From Alphaproteobacteria bacterium (GTDB lineage Bacteria > Pseudomonadota > Alphaproteobacteria > TMED109): DNA of 48,606 nucleotides. The first letter of the stretch is position 1. The number at the start of each line of letters is the position of its first letter. Shown here piece by piece: positions 26,240 to 34,134 of this stretch. The stretch spans positions 1 through 48,606 of the forward strand of contig JAJEGJ010000063.1 of the NCBI GenBank assembly GCA_022819905.1, read 5' to 3'. The translations under genes and the position numbers were made by a program. The notes below the pieces were generated by a model. The model saw only the letters and a list, made by a program, of their open reading frames with translations, did not search any database and was not told the DNA's origin.

Positions 26240-26752
26240 TGAGCGCTCCCTCCCTTCTTGAACGTGTCATGTGCCATCTACCCCCATGACAGTGACGACT
26301 TTAGTGGTCGGCGTCCGGACGTCCGGAATAACAACCGCTCGAACGGTACGGCCCTCGGAGTTCGGAGTTACGCACTCGATCTGGGTTTTGAACAGACCTA
26401 GTCTCGTGGCTTCGGGTGGTGGACAAGGTTGCTTCTCATGTCCTGGAATATCGCCCCGCGGGTTCGCAATAGCTAGTCAATGCAACAAAACGCCACATTC
26501 AACAAGGGGGCCGATAAACCGGCTTCCATCAGGTGAGCCGCGGCCCGCTGAGCCGCCTTCCCGTGCGGTGCACGCGCTGTGGCTGCGGCGCCGTCTCCCC
26601 CGGCCGCCCCCTTGAGCCGTGCGACGCGCCGGTCCGCCCGACCAACGTCAGTAGGCCGGACTCCGGATAGACGCTCTGCCCCCGCCACCGTGGCGGGTAT
26701 TACGCCATCTCCTTGCCCCCACAACCTAAATCCCTGACCGCGCACAGGTCTC
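26240..26752. other. Gene-free stretch
   Basis: About 510 bp of moderate GC with no frame that looks like a conserved protein and no clear RNA structure. It separates the orphan HTH gene from the end of the SGNH hydrolase gene. Confidence 0.45.
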
Positions 26753-28072
26753 CTAATTCCCGAGCAACAGATCAAGGTCGATCGATTCCGCCATCGCCTT
26801 GTACCCGGCGTCATTCGGATGCAAATTGTCACCGCAGTCGTATGCCTCAAGAATGTAGTCGGGATTCTCCGGGTCGCGGACTGCCATGTCGAAGTCGATG
26901 ACACCATCGAATGCGCCGCTGTCGCGAATCCACGCGTTGACTTCCTTCCGCACCGCGTTCTTCGCCTCGCTGTAATAGCCTTCAAGGATTGCGCCTTGGA
27001 AGGAATCGGCAAACGGTGTCAGGGTGGCACCGAGGATGCGGATGCCAAGCATGTGCGCTCGATCGATGATCATTTGGTACATCCGCGTGACATCGGCACT
27101 AGAGGGAACTGCGTTCCACGGGTCCAGCGCCATTGCCGACCACCCGATGTCATTGATTCCCAGCATGATTACCATCGTGGTGACGCCCGGCTGCGCGAAG
27201 ACCTCGCTGTCCAGTCGCGCCAACGCGCTCTCACCCATGCCGTCCTTGAACAGCCTCGCTCCGGAAACGCCAGCATTGATGATTGCGACGTTGGTGATGC
27301 CACCGGCATGCAGGCGCTCAGCCAGGAAATCTGGATAGCGATGGTTGGCGTCCACGGTCGAGCAGTTGCCGTCGGTAATTGAATCGCCGAACAGGACGAT
27401 CGCTCGAGCGTCGGCGGGAGCATCGACCATGATCCCGCTGAGGAGCATGCGCGACGGATTGGTCATCGCTGCATCAAACGCTGGGTGCGCGACGAAGTTC
27501 CCCGGCCCGGAGATGTAGGCAGTCTGCACTCCGTCCCAATGATAGGTCTCGATCAGGGAATCGTTCGGCAGGTAGATGCTCACCGCTAGGCTGTCGAACG
27601 CACTCACTGAGCGCTCGACTGGGTCACTGATGATCCGGGCGCCTTGCGGAATGCGGATTGCTTCGGCTCCCGCAAACGTCAGGGCTTGGCTTGATCCTTC
27701 AACGATCGCACCGCTCTCTCCTGCTGCGGCTACGGATGCTGCGCCAATATGGAGGGGCAGGTCATTGTATTCATTGGAGATCACCACCCGCACCTTGCTG
27801 CCACCAAGATTGAGGCGTGCTACCTGCCGGATGGTCTGGTTGGTCAGCGACTTTGGCGGCGTGTTGGGCAGGATGAAATCCGGCGCAAACCGGGGGTGCG
27901 GGCTGGCCGACCAAGCGGTGATCCAGTCGTCGGCGTGACTTCCGCTCGGCATGCCCAACGCCAAGAGGACCACGCAGCCAATAAGGGAGTTGAACGCACC
28001 GCGCCATTTGCCAAGCGCTGGGTTCGGTCGCAGTTGTGCGCGTTCGCCGGTTCGTTGTCGGCACGCTGTCAT
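26753..28072 (-). CDS. Secreted SGNH/GDSL-family hydrolase
   Basis: The 439-residue protein starts at the ATG at 28072, preceded by AGGAGG at ideal spacing. A signal peptide (GAFNSLIGCVVLLALGMPSGSHA) leads to the mature WITAWSASPHPRF start typical of XynE/SGNH-subfamily esterases. The catalytic blocks are VLFGDSITDG (Ser), LGINDIG (Gly/Asn of the oxyanion hole) and DNLHPNDAGYKAMAE (Asp/His). Members are carbohydrate or lipid esterases; the substrate here is unknown. GC content is lower than in the flanking core genes, which suggests transfer. Confidence 0.9.
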   Translation of the reverse strand: MTACRQRTGERAQLRPNPALGKWRGAFNSLIGCVVLLALGMPSGSHADDWITAWSASPHPRFAPDFILPNTPPKSLTNQTIRQVARLNLGGSKVRVVISNEYNDLPLHIGAASVAAAGESGAIVEGSSQALTFAGAEAIRIPQGARIISDPVERSVSAFDSLAVSIYLPNDSLIETYHWDGVQTAYISGPGNFVAHPAFDAAMTNPSRMLLSGIMVDAPADARAIVLFGDSITDGNCSTVDANHRYPDFLAERLHAGGITNVAIINAGVSGARLFKDGMGESALARLDSEVFAQPGVTTMVIMLGINDIGWSAMALDPWNAVPSSADVTRMYQMIIDRAHMLGIRILGATLTPFADSFQGAILEGYYSEAKNAVRKEVNAWIRDSGAFDGVIDFDMAVRDPENPDYILEAYDCGDNLHPNDAGYKAMAESIDLDLLLGN

Positions 28073-28391
28073 GGACGCCTCCTGTGCTCCTTTGGGCCAT
28101 CCCGCCTCGCCCGCGCGGAACATCGAGGCTGACGGGCAGGAAACTGCCGGTAACCCAGTTTAGCCCGGCTGCAAGATGCTTTCTGGTTTCCGGCGGCGTT
28201 CACGAACCGCGGCGGTTTTCGTCGACCACGTGCCCGGCCGTGCGCTGGGCTACCGTCCGCCGCCTCCAGTGACTGTCGCGACAGCAAACCCGCCGGACGG
28301 ACTCCGCTTCGCTCCGTCGCCTGGCCGGCTTGGTCTGACCTGCTCCCCCAACGTTAGACCACCGGCAGTGCGAAAATCGCGGCTGAAGCGC

Positions 28392-28417
28392 CTCAAGGCC
28401 GGCATGCCGGCCTTGAG
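28392..28417. terminator. 26-bp perfect palindrome at the orfB end
   Basis: CTCAAGGCCGGCA followed at once by its exact reverse complement. It covers the stop codon of the orfB fragment (28393-28395). It has no T run on either side, so it may be a transcription barrier or an end structure of the IS rather than a standard terminator. Confidence 0.45.
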
Positions 28418-28683
28418 CTTCTTGCCAACTCGATCGGGGTTTTCTGGCCGATTGAGCTGTGTGGGCGAACGGTACTGCAATCCGTTCGCCACGCCTCACA
28501 TTCTGCCCGGGCATCCGCCAGGCCCAGGAACCAACAGGGGTTCAGGCACTCCGCGTTGAACGACCCGTTGAACGATTCGATGAACGCGTTGTCGGTGGGC
28601 TTGCCCGGCCGGGAGAAGTCCAGGGTCACGCCGTTGAGCCAGGCCCGCAGATCGAGCGCCTTGCGGATGAACGCGGGCCCGTA
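28393..28683 (-). pseudogene. IS3-family transposase OrfB, C-terminal fragment
   Basis: The frame reads GPAFIRKALDLRAWLNGVTLDFSRPGKPTDNAFIESFNGSFNAECLNPCWFLGLADARAECEAWR and ends with RPHSSIGQKTPIELA, the C-terminal part of the rve integrase core of IS3-type transposases. The final catalytic Glu region (NAFIESFNG) is present, but the N-terminal Asp residues are lost. Upstream of about 28685 the frame runs into repeat copy B. Confidence 0.85.
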
Positions 28684-28699
28684 GCACATTGGGAAGGAA

Positions 28700-28800
28700 G
28701 CGGGGGGCATCGGGACCATAACTCGGCCAATGCCGGAAATTTCGGCGCATGACTTGGCCGATACCGCAGCCCTTATGAGAATGTCATTGTCAGGCGGCGT
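28700..28800 (+). repeat. Repeat copy B, nested inside the IS3 remnant
   Basis: Two motif copies lie at 28718-28737 and 28749-28768 with the same 31-bp period as in copy A (25664/25695) and copy C (30398/30429). Beyond the motifs, the GGCGGCGTGCGCGGCGC stretch at 28793-28809 matches GCGGCGTGCGCAGCGC after copy C. On the minus strand both could encode the same C-terminus (RTPPD / RTPLD), so this looks like the gene end plus terminus of one mobile element. Confidence 0.6.
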
Positions 28801-28966
28801 GCGCGGCGCAGTCTGTAGCACTGGCCGCTTGACAGGGCAGGAATTCATGAGAATGCGTTTGCAGGTAGGTCCCAGCCTTCCGGCAGACCTCCTTGACCAC
28901 CGTCCATTCCTCTACCTGGCGCAGCATGAACACGACCGAACGCTCGCTGAATTTCGACCGTAACAT
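28790..28966 (-). pseudogene. IS3-family OrfA, N-terminal fragment with altered tail
   Basis: The 58-residue frame begins MLRSKFSERSVVFMLRQVEE and continues to VCRKAG, the helix-turn-helix start of IS3-type OrfA. After the KAG, near 28870, similarity ends and the frame reads through unrelated sequence to a stop at 28790. It is not functional. Confidence 0.8.
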
Positions 28967-29336
28967 GGCCTCTTTCCCCGCGGGTCCATGAAGACCTAAC
29001 CAGGACTTCTCGCGTTATCCGTGGTCCAGGCTCTAGGGAGCAGATCACCGGGCGTCGGCGTGCGCAGGAGGGTTTCGTGAAGCCGGATCCGGGGCGTTCG
29101 TTCTGCCGACGCGGGCGAGGATGTGGAGCCGATTCCCCGCGCCCCGGTCAAGACCCCGCCATGAACCTGTCCAACCCCGGGGCTCACTTCACTCCGGAGA
29201 AAAATCCGGCACCAGAGGCTGACCCCCTGAAGCGAAGCGGGAGCGGCAGTTGGCTTGCCGATTGGCATCGAATCATCCGTGCGCCGGCCGACACTTCGGT
29301 TCGATTCATGTTCAGTCCCAATGGGAAGGACAGCCC

Positions 29337-29684
29337 ATGTTCTGCGTGATCTACCGGTTCACCGTGAAGCCCGACCGCGAGGCCCAATTCCGCCGCCACT
29401 GGCTCGCCGTCACCAGGTGGTACTATCGCAACGCTGGAAGCCTCGGTTCACGCCTGCATCGAGCCGACTCCGGCGAGCATATCGGGTATGCCCAATGGCC
29501 TAGCCGCCAAGTGTGGGAACGGCAGCGCGTCGAATCGGACACTGAACCGCAGGCGCATCGTCAGGCCATGGGAGCATGCTGCGAGTCAATCGAGGTGGTC
29601 TACGAACTCGAGACGACGGACGACCTGCTTCAGCTAGATGTGGCTGGCGGCCGAGAGGAACCATTCGGCAAAGGCTCTCGATAG
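29337..29684 (+). CDS. Antibiotic biosynthesis monooxygenase (ABM) domain protein
   Basis: From the ATG at 29337, with AAGGA 8 bp upstream, the 115-residue protein begins FCVIYRFTVKPDREAQFRRHWLAVT, continues with LGSRLHRADSGEHIGYAQWPSRQVWERQ and ends in VVYELETTDDLL. These are the strands and helices of the ferredoxin-like ABM fold, whose members include small cofactor-less oxygenases and heme-degrading proteins, but also many of unknown role. It is isolated between mobile-element remnants. Confidence 0.75.
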   Translation: MFCVIYRFTVKPDREAQFRRHWLAVTRWYYRNAGSLGSRLHRADSGEHIGYAQWPSRQVWERQRVESDTEPQAHRQAMGACCESIEVVYELETTDDLLQLDVAGGREEPFGKGSR

Positions 29685-29922
29685 CCCGCATCGTCGATCT
29701 GCAACCTTGCGCGAAGAGCGATGTCGTTCAGCCGGGAGAGGCGACGCCACATGACGATGTCGCCCGGCCGCGAACTCCAGACCGCGATGTGAGGACGCGG
29801 GCATCGCGCGAACGATGCTCCACAGGAGCACCGCGCCGGGGTCACGCTCAGGACGAGCGGGTGAATGGCGGCCTGGATTGACCCCCGCAAGCCGTCGCAA
29901 GGACACTCACGCGAATCAGGAA

Positions 29923-30120
29923 ATGGAACAGGCCTCCCGCGGATCGCGGGTACTCGTGGCCGTCCCGGCGTCGTGCCTGATGTCTAGTGCCGGCGAAAGT
30001 GCACGGGCTGACGATGGTTCGTTCCCGGCCGCTTCAATCGGGAGCCCGCTGAAGGCGGCGACAGGAGACAAAGGATCCGAACACCTGTCCGGGCTGGACG
30101 CCGCGCAGGCAGATTTGTGA
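29923..30120 (+). CDS. Possible small secreted protein, weakly supported
   Basis: A 65-residue frame begins MEQASRGSRVLVAVPASCLMSSAGESARA, which could be a short signal peptide. It has no family match that I recognise and only a weak AGGA close to the ATG. The surrounding stretch 29685-30210 shows no other convincing gene. Confidence 0.2.
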   Translation: MEQASRGSRVLVAVPASCLMSSAGESARADDGSFPAASIGSPLKAATGDKGSEHLSGLDAAQADL

Positions 30121-30210
30121 CCCGCTCAGCACTAACGTTGCGCCTGGACCAATCGTTCGGAGCCGCCCACTTGCCTGCGAAGGTCGAAGAACTGCGTCAG
30201 AAAAGCAGCA

Positions 30211-30470
30211 CCTGATAACGTGGCCAATGCCGTCGGCACCTCATTACGTGGCTAAATGGCCAATTTGTCGCGATACCGACAAAGACTGTCGGTATTGCCA
30301 ATTGCTGGCCGCGCCTGACGCCATAAGCTGGCCGGAAGCCGCGTCATCGAGCCCGAATCACGGCGCTTGTAGCTTGGCACCGGGTGGCAGCGGGACAATA
30401 ACCTGGCCAATACCGCGAAACTCGGCGCATAACTTGGCCGATGCCGCAATTCCTACTTAGACTCCCTTGT
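30211..30470 (+). repeat. Repeat copy C, the most complete copy
   Basis: Starting with ATAACGTGGCCAATGCCGTC (30215-30234) and ATTACGTGGCTAAATGGCC (30243 on), this copy continues through an inverted motif (30289-30305) and three more direct motifs (30323-30342, 30398-30417, 30429-30448). Copies A and B match its right part, copy D its left part, so it seems to hold both ends of an element with nothing between them. It may be a MITE-like derivative. Confidence 0.65.
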
Positions 30471-30635
30471 CCAGCGGCGTGCGCAGCGCGAATGCCAGCG
30501 GGCTTGTCGGGGCTGGGCGCGCTCGCGGCGATGCTGGCGGGGCGGGCGCGGCGGCGGCCGGGGTCAGGTCTGCGGTAGTCCCGTGCGGCTGTAGGAGTTG
30601 TGTAGGTGACCGCGCGGGTCTCGCTCTGCGGGGAT

Positions 30636-31409
30636 TCACCAGGTGGCCGGCTTCGAGATCCCAGTGCCCGGCAGTGGGTTCGGGAACTGCGCGGAACGCA
30701 GGTGAGCGAGTCTGATGTGACGCACACGGCTGGCGGCTTCTTTCAGCTTGGGGGCGACGTGCCACCGGCCGGGGCAGACGATGAACACGGGTTTCCTTCG
30801 CTCTGAGACCACCAACCGAATCGGGGTGACGAGGTCAGTGTCGTTCGATATCACGGCAGCCGCGTCGAACCGGTCTTCCCAGGCATCGTTCAGGAGGTGG
30901 ACCGCGAGATTGACGTCCGAGCCTTTTTCTTCCGCGGTGTAGGATTCGGCGATTACGGCATCGCGCTGTGGCTTGGCGTTGCGCTGCCTGTTGCGCCGGG
31001 AGGGTTCTCGGTACCTGCCTACCGGCAGGGTGTTGCCGCCGTTGCGGCTGACGGGAAGGTTGCCCGCTGGCAGTGTCACGGCTCCTTGCGGTATGGTGAT
31101 GGGTCGGTCGGCAACTGGCAGATTCGTCAGCGGTCGCCACTTGGTCTTTCCGAGAAAGTTGCCGAAGTGCAGTTCAGTCTCCGGAAGCGTACTCAGCGCC
31201 TTCAGGTAAGCCTCTTGCCGGGCAGGCGCCTTGCGATCGATTTTTCCGGACACGCGGGCCGTGAAGTAGCGCAGTTTCTCGATGGCGTAGTTTGGGGGCA
31301 GGAGCAATCTGCTCAAGGCTACTGGGTCGAGCCATTTGAACGGAGTTGCCTTGACGGCTCCGTAGTACAGATTGAAACCGTCAACGTAAATCCGGGTTTT
31401 CACACGCAT
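30636..31409 (-). CDS. NYN-domain (PIN-like) ribonuclease-family protein
   Basis: From the ATG at 31409 the 257-residue protein begins with TRIYVDGFNLYYG, the first acidic motif of NYN/LabA-like domains, and later has EEKGSDVNLAVHLLNDAWEDRFDAAAVISNDTDLVTPI, holding the other conserved Asp residues. NYN domains are PIN-like metal-dependent RNases. An insertion (about 105-155) rich in Arg, Asn and Gln separates the two halves. The target is unknown. It is alone in the accessory patch, with two perfect hairpins just upstream. Confidence 0.8.
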   Translation of the reverse strand: MRVKTRIYVDGFNLYYGAVKATPFKWLDPVALSRLLLPPNYAIEKLRYFTARVSGKIDRKAPARQEAYLKALSTLPETELHFGNFLGKTKWRPLTNLPVADRPITIPQGAVTLPAGNLPVSRNGGNTLPVGRYREPSRRNRQRNAKPQRDAVIAESYTAEEKGSDVNLAVHLLNDAWEDRFDAAAVISNDTDLVTPIRLVVSERRKPVFIVCPGRWHVAPKLKEAASRVRHIRLAHLRSAQFPNPLPGTGISKPATW

Positions 31410-31424
31410 TGTCCCCGTACAAAG

Positions 31425-31473
31425 CAAGGGCCGCTCCTCGGAGCGGCCCTTGAGCCGACAGCACGCTGTCGGC
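31425..31473. terminator. Two perfect tandem hairpins between tRNA-Val and the NYN gene
   Basis: 31425-31452 is a 13-bp perfect inverted repeat (CAAGGGCCGCTCC and complement, 2-nt centre). 31454-31473 is a 9-bp perfect inverted repeat (GCCGACAGC and complement, 2-nt centre). On the minus strand the second is followed by TTGCTTTGT, so they may terminate the tRNA-Val transcript. They also lie 15 bp upstream of the NYN start codon. Confidence 0.6.
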
Positions 31474-31551
31474 GGGTGACTGCATGCAATTTAGTCATTC
31501 AGATTGCGCCCTGCAAGCGTCGTTGGCGCTCCTCGGCCAGTCCCACTGACC

Positions 31552-31599
31552 CCTCATGACGTGGCCGTACGGCCAATTTATGCCGATACCGACAAAGAC
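31552..31599 (+). repeat. Repeat copy D: left end only, next to tRNA-Val
   Basis: 48 bp matching 30239-30285 of copy C: CCTCATGACGTGGCC aligns with CCTCATTACGTGGCT, and the shared part ends CGATACCGACAAAGAC. It stops 2 bp before the encoded CCA of tRNA-Val, so the element end abuts the tRNA gene. Confidence 0.6.
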
Positions 31600-31601
31600 G
31601 G

Positions 31602-31676
31602 TGGTGGGCGCGGCTGGGATTGAACCAGCGACCCCTACGATGTCAACGTAGTGCTCTCCCGCTGAGCTACGCGCCC
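31602..31676 (-). tRNA. tRNA-Val (anticodon GAC)
   Basis: The minus strand gives a full cloverleaf: acceptor GGGCGCG paired with CGCGCCC, D arm GCTCAGCGGGAGAGC, anticodon arm CTACGTTGACATCGTAG, T arm GCTGGTTCAATCCCAGC, discriminator A and an encoded CCA (31602-31604). The anticodon GAC is at 31642-31644 and reads GUC/GUU. Confidence 0.96.
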
Positions 31677-31693
31677 GCCGCATACGGGCTCCG

Positions 31694-31722
31694 ACTATAG
31701 GTACCTGCGCCCTCCTGGCCAA
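31694..31722 (-). promoter_or_regulatory. Promoter of tRNA-Val
   Basis: On the minus strand TTGGCC (31717-31722) is followed after exactly 17 bp by TATAGT (31694-31699). Transcription would start about 10 bp before the mature 5' end at 31676. Confidence 0.6.
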
Positions 31723-31858
31723 CCAGCCGAGCCGGCGATCGCGGTGGCGGCGCAGCCCACGCCGGTGATCCGGCACGCAGGCCTTCCCGCCCGATCTCGG
31801 CACGCAACCGCCCCGCCGCCACCCTGCGCCGCGATCCGGCGAGCACGGACCATCGGCT

Positions 31859-33247
31859 TCATCCGGGCGAGCGCGGTTCCGGCGATGCCTCGGGCGGCGC
31901 AAGACCGGCCTGTTGCAAGGCGCGATTCTGGTTGCGGGTGAGCGCCTCCACGGAAAAGCCGCCCATGATCTCCTCGATCAGTCGATGCCAGTTGAGCTGG
32001 GCGCCGAGCGTGGTGAAGACCGACCCCAGGCCGATCGCGGCCCGGTCGACCAGCACAAATTCCCGTGGGGGTTTCACCCCGCCCAGGCGCCGCAATTCCC
32101 GATGGACATGGACGACGACCCGGCGACCCTCCGTGGTGCCTTCCTGTATCGGGCGGGTCTGATCATCAAGCAGCGGCGCATAGAGGTAGTCGGCCCAGAG
32201 GTCGAGTACATCCAGCATCTCACGCGAGAGGCCGGTGAAACCCCATGATTCGTAGGCCGCGACAGCCAATTCCTTGTCGTGGTCGCGTTTGGCCCGATAG
32301 AGGTTGATCACCCCTTCGACAAATCGTGCCTCGAAGCTGCGCACGCATCCGAAGTCAAGGAGGTTGAGGGCTCCATCCTCCGCCAGCGAGTAATTGCCTG
32401 GGTGCGGGTCGCCGTGGATCACGCCGTACCAGTAGAACGGTTGGTACCACGCGTGGAACAGCCGGAGCGCCGCCTGGTCGCGCACTTCCTGCGGCGCGTC
32501 CGCGAATTCGTTGAGCCGCCGGCCTTCCAGCCAGCTCATGGTGAGCAACCGGTCGGTGCAGAGCGTCTCGACCGGTTCGGGTACCCGGACACCGTCCGTC
32601 GAGGCCAGCATGTTCGCGAACATCCGCATCGTCCGCCGCTCGCGCTCGTAGTCGAGCTCCTCCTGCAGCCGCGCTGCCAGTTCCGCGTAGACCTCGCTCG
32701 TGTGGATTGCGCGGTCGTAGCGACCGTACAAACCGAGGAAGAACCGGAGCTGCTTGAGGTCGGCCCGCACCGTCGAGATCATGTCGGGGTACTGCAGCTT
32801 GAGCGCCAGGTCGCGTCCGTCGGCGCGGGCGCGATGGACCTGCCCGAGTGATGCCGCATGCGCCGCCGTACGCCCGAATTCCTCGAAGTGATCCTGCCAG
32901 CCGGGTCCGAGTTCCGACGCCATGCGCCGGCGCACGAACAGCCATCCCATCGGGGGAGCATCGGCCTGCAGGGTACTCAGCTGCTTGGCGTACTCTGGCG
33001 GCAGCAGGTCGGGAACCGCCGCCAGCAATTGGGCGACTTTCATGATGGGCCCCTTGAGACCCCCCAGTGCCCGGACCAGGTCAGATGCTCCGGATACGCC
33101 GTCGTCCTGGCGGCCACTGGCCCGCCTTCCGACGTAGCGAGCGGCCACCCGGCCGGCTTCCACGCCGAGGCGGGCATGCCGCCGCGCCTGCCCGCCGACC
33201 CGGGTGTCAACCGCCTCCCCACCGGGCTTGTCGCCGTCCTGACCCAT
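31859..33247 (-). CDS. ABC1/AarF (UbiB-like) atypical kinase family protein
   Basis: From the ATG at 33247 the protein has 462 residues. The N-terminal KxGQ-like segment reads GPIMKVAQLLA, the A-loop AASLGQVHRA follows, LALKLQYPD carries the invariant Lys, and the catalytic and metal motifs are GVIHGDPHPGNYSL and NLLDFGCV. ABC1 proteins support ubiquinone synthesis by an ATPase-like activity. The Gly of KxGQ is Ala here. There is no C-terminal membrane segment as in UbiB, so it is the shorter soluble type. Confidence 0.87.
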   Translation of the reverse strand: MGQDGDKPGGEAVDTRVGGQARRHARLGVEAGRVAARYVGRRASGRQDDGVSGASDLVRALGGLKGPIMKVAQLLAAVPDLLPPEYAKQLSTLQADAPPMGWLFVRRRMASELGPGWQDHFEEFGRTAAHAASLGQVHRARADGRDLALKLQYPDMISTVRADLKQLRFFLGLYGRYDRAIHTSEVYAELAARLQEELDYERERRTMRMFANMLASTDGVRVPEPVETLCTDRLLTMSWLEGRRLNEFADAPQEVRDQAALRLFHAWYQPFYWYGVIHGDPHPGNYSLAEDGALNLLDFGCVRSFEARFVEGVINLYRAKRDHDKELAVAAYESWGFTGLSREMLDVLDLWADYLYAPLLDDQTRPIQEGTTEGRRVVVHVHRELRRLGGVKPPREFVLVDRAAIGLGSVFTTLGAQLNWHRLIEEIMGGFSVEALTRNQNRALQQAGLAPPEASPEPRSPG

Positions 33248-33506
33248 CGTGTTCCCCGGTGCGGCCCCCCACCATACGCAAGCTTGAAATAGCCCAAATC
33301 GCGGGGCATTTCGCGCCCAGCGCAAACCCGCGCCCGCTAGCCGGCCCGGCCCGGCCAGAGATCGGGAGGAGGAGGAGGCCACCAAACGGGCTGCGCACCG
33401 GCCGCCCACGGCCGGCACGTTTGCCGCGCCCGCGATGGGTACGGCCGCCGGAAGACCTAGTTCATGGGTATTCTGACGCTCACGCCGCGCTTACGGGACC
33501 AAGAAG

Positions 33507-33905
33507 ATGGATTCGAAGCGGCCAAGAATTCATGGCACCCCAGGTCGCCAGGACCTGGACCTCGTGCTCGGCGCTGCGCAGCATCTCGACATCGCGGAGT
33601 ACCAAGTGTTCGCCCTGGCGCATCGGAACTGGTTTGGCGATCTGGATTCCGTGGCCGTGGAGCGGGCGTTCACCGCCTACCTCGTGGGCAAGGTCGTCCC
33701 GGTGTGGGTCCGCCATTTTGCCCGACTGACACTGCGGCGCGGAGCGCCGCCGCAAGCGCTGGCGGATGCCGTTGCCCCGCCCACTCCGTCGCCGCGCCAG
33801 GGCGTCATTGCCGGCGGGCTGGTCCTCGGGGCGGTTGTGCTCGTGGTCGCGCTGGCCGCTGCCGGCAACCCGCCCGAAGGCTGTTTCTTCCCGCCCTGCT
33901 ACTGA
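33507..33905 (+). CDS. Conserved hypothetical protein with one C-terminal membrane anchor
   Basis: The 132-residue protein has a soluble N-terminal part with LDIAEYQVFALAHRNWFG, AVERAFTAYLVGKVVPVWVRHFARL, a pattern I associate with small alphaproteobacterial hypotheticals. A membrane segment follows at about 100-122 (VIAGGLVLGAVVLVVALAAAG) and a short Cys-containing tail. It is 25 bp before another small membrane-protein gene. Function is unknown. Confidence 0.6.
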   Translation: MDSKRPRIHGTPGRQDLDLVLGAAQHLDIAEYQVFALAHRNWFGDLDSVAVERAFTAYLVGKVVPVWVRHFARLTLRRGAPPQALADAVAPPTPSPRQGVIAGGLVLGAVVLVVALAAAGNPPEGCFFPPCY

Positions 33906-33930
33906 CCCCGGGAACCGTCCGACCCCCGCC

Positions 33931-34113
33931 ATGGATGCGCTGCTCGACTGGGTCTTCCTCGCCGCGACCGGCGCGATTGCCTGGCACGGGATTACCTTCC
34001 GGGACGAAGAGGGCGAGCGCGACTGGGTGCGGCTCCTCTTCGGCTGTATTGCCCTGATTTTCGCGCTCCGGGTGCTGGCGGTCGACATCCTGGGCCTCCC
34101 GGTCTTCGGATAG
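33931..34113 (+). CDS. Small two-helix membrane protein
   Basis: The 60-residue protein has two hydrophobic helices (WVFLAATGAIAWHGI and LLFGCIALIFALRVLAV) separated by a charged loop DEEGERDW. I do not recognise it. It follows the previous small membrane-protein gene by 25 bp and ends 21 bp from the convergent TPR gene. Confidence 0.5.
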   Translation: MDALLDWVFLAATGAIAWHGITFRDEEGERDWVRLLFGCIALIFALRVLAVDILGLPVFG

Positions 34114-34134
34114 GCCGCCCACGCCGCCGCTCCT

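Larger units (their letters stand above)
28336..29047 (-). mobile_element. IS3-family element remnant, interior replaced
   Basis: The left and right ends are inverted repeats: 28336-28347 reads TGACCTGCTCCC and the complement of 29036-29047 reads TGATCTGCTCCC; further matches (GACCAC at the same distance) extend inward. Between them lie the start of orfA (28966 downward) and the end of orfB (to 28393) on the minus strand, but the orfA C-terminus and orfB N-terminus are missing, replaced by about 170 bp containing repeat copy B. At 712 bp it cannot move by itself. No target duplication was seen. Confidence 0.75.

Noticed and set aside
28336-29047. Recently active IS3 element
   Set aside because: No target duplication was found at the flanks and both transposase frames are broken.
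29634-29906. Minus-strand frames downstream of the ABM gene
   Set aside because: Two overlapping frames, neither with a convincing start, binding site or family pattern.
25549-31599. CRISPR array
   Set aside because: The repeated motifs are imperfect, in both orientations and not separated by uniform spacers; no cas genes are present.
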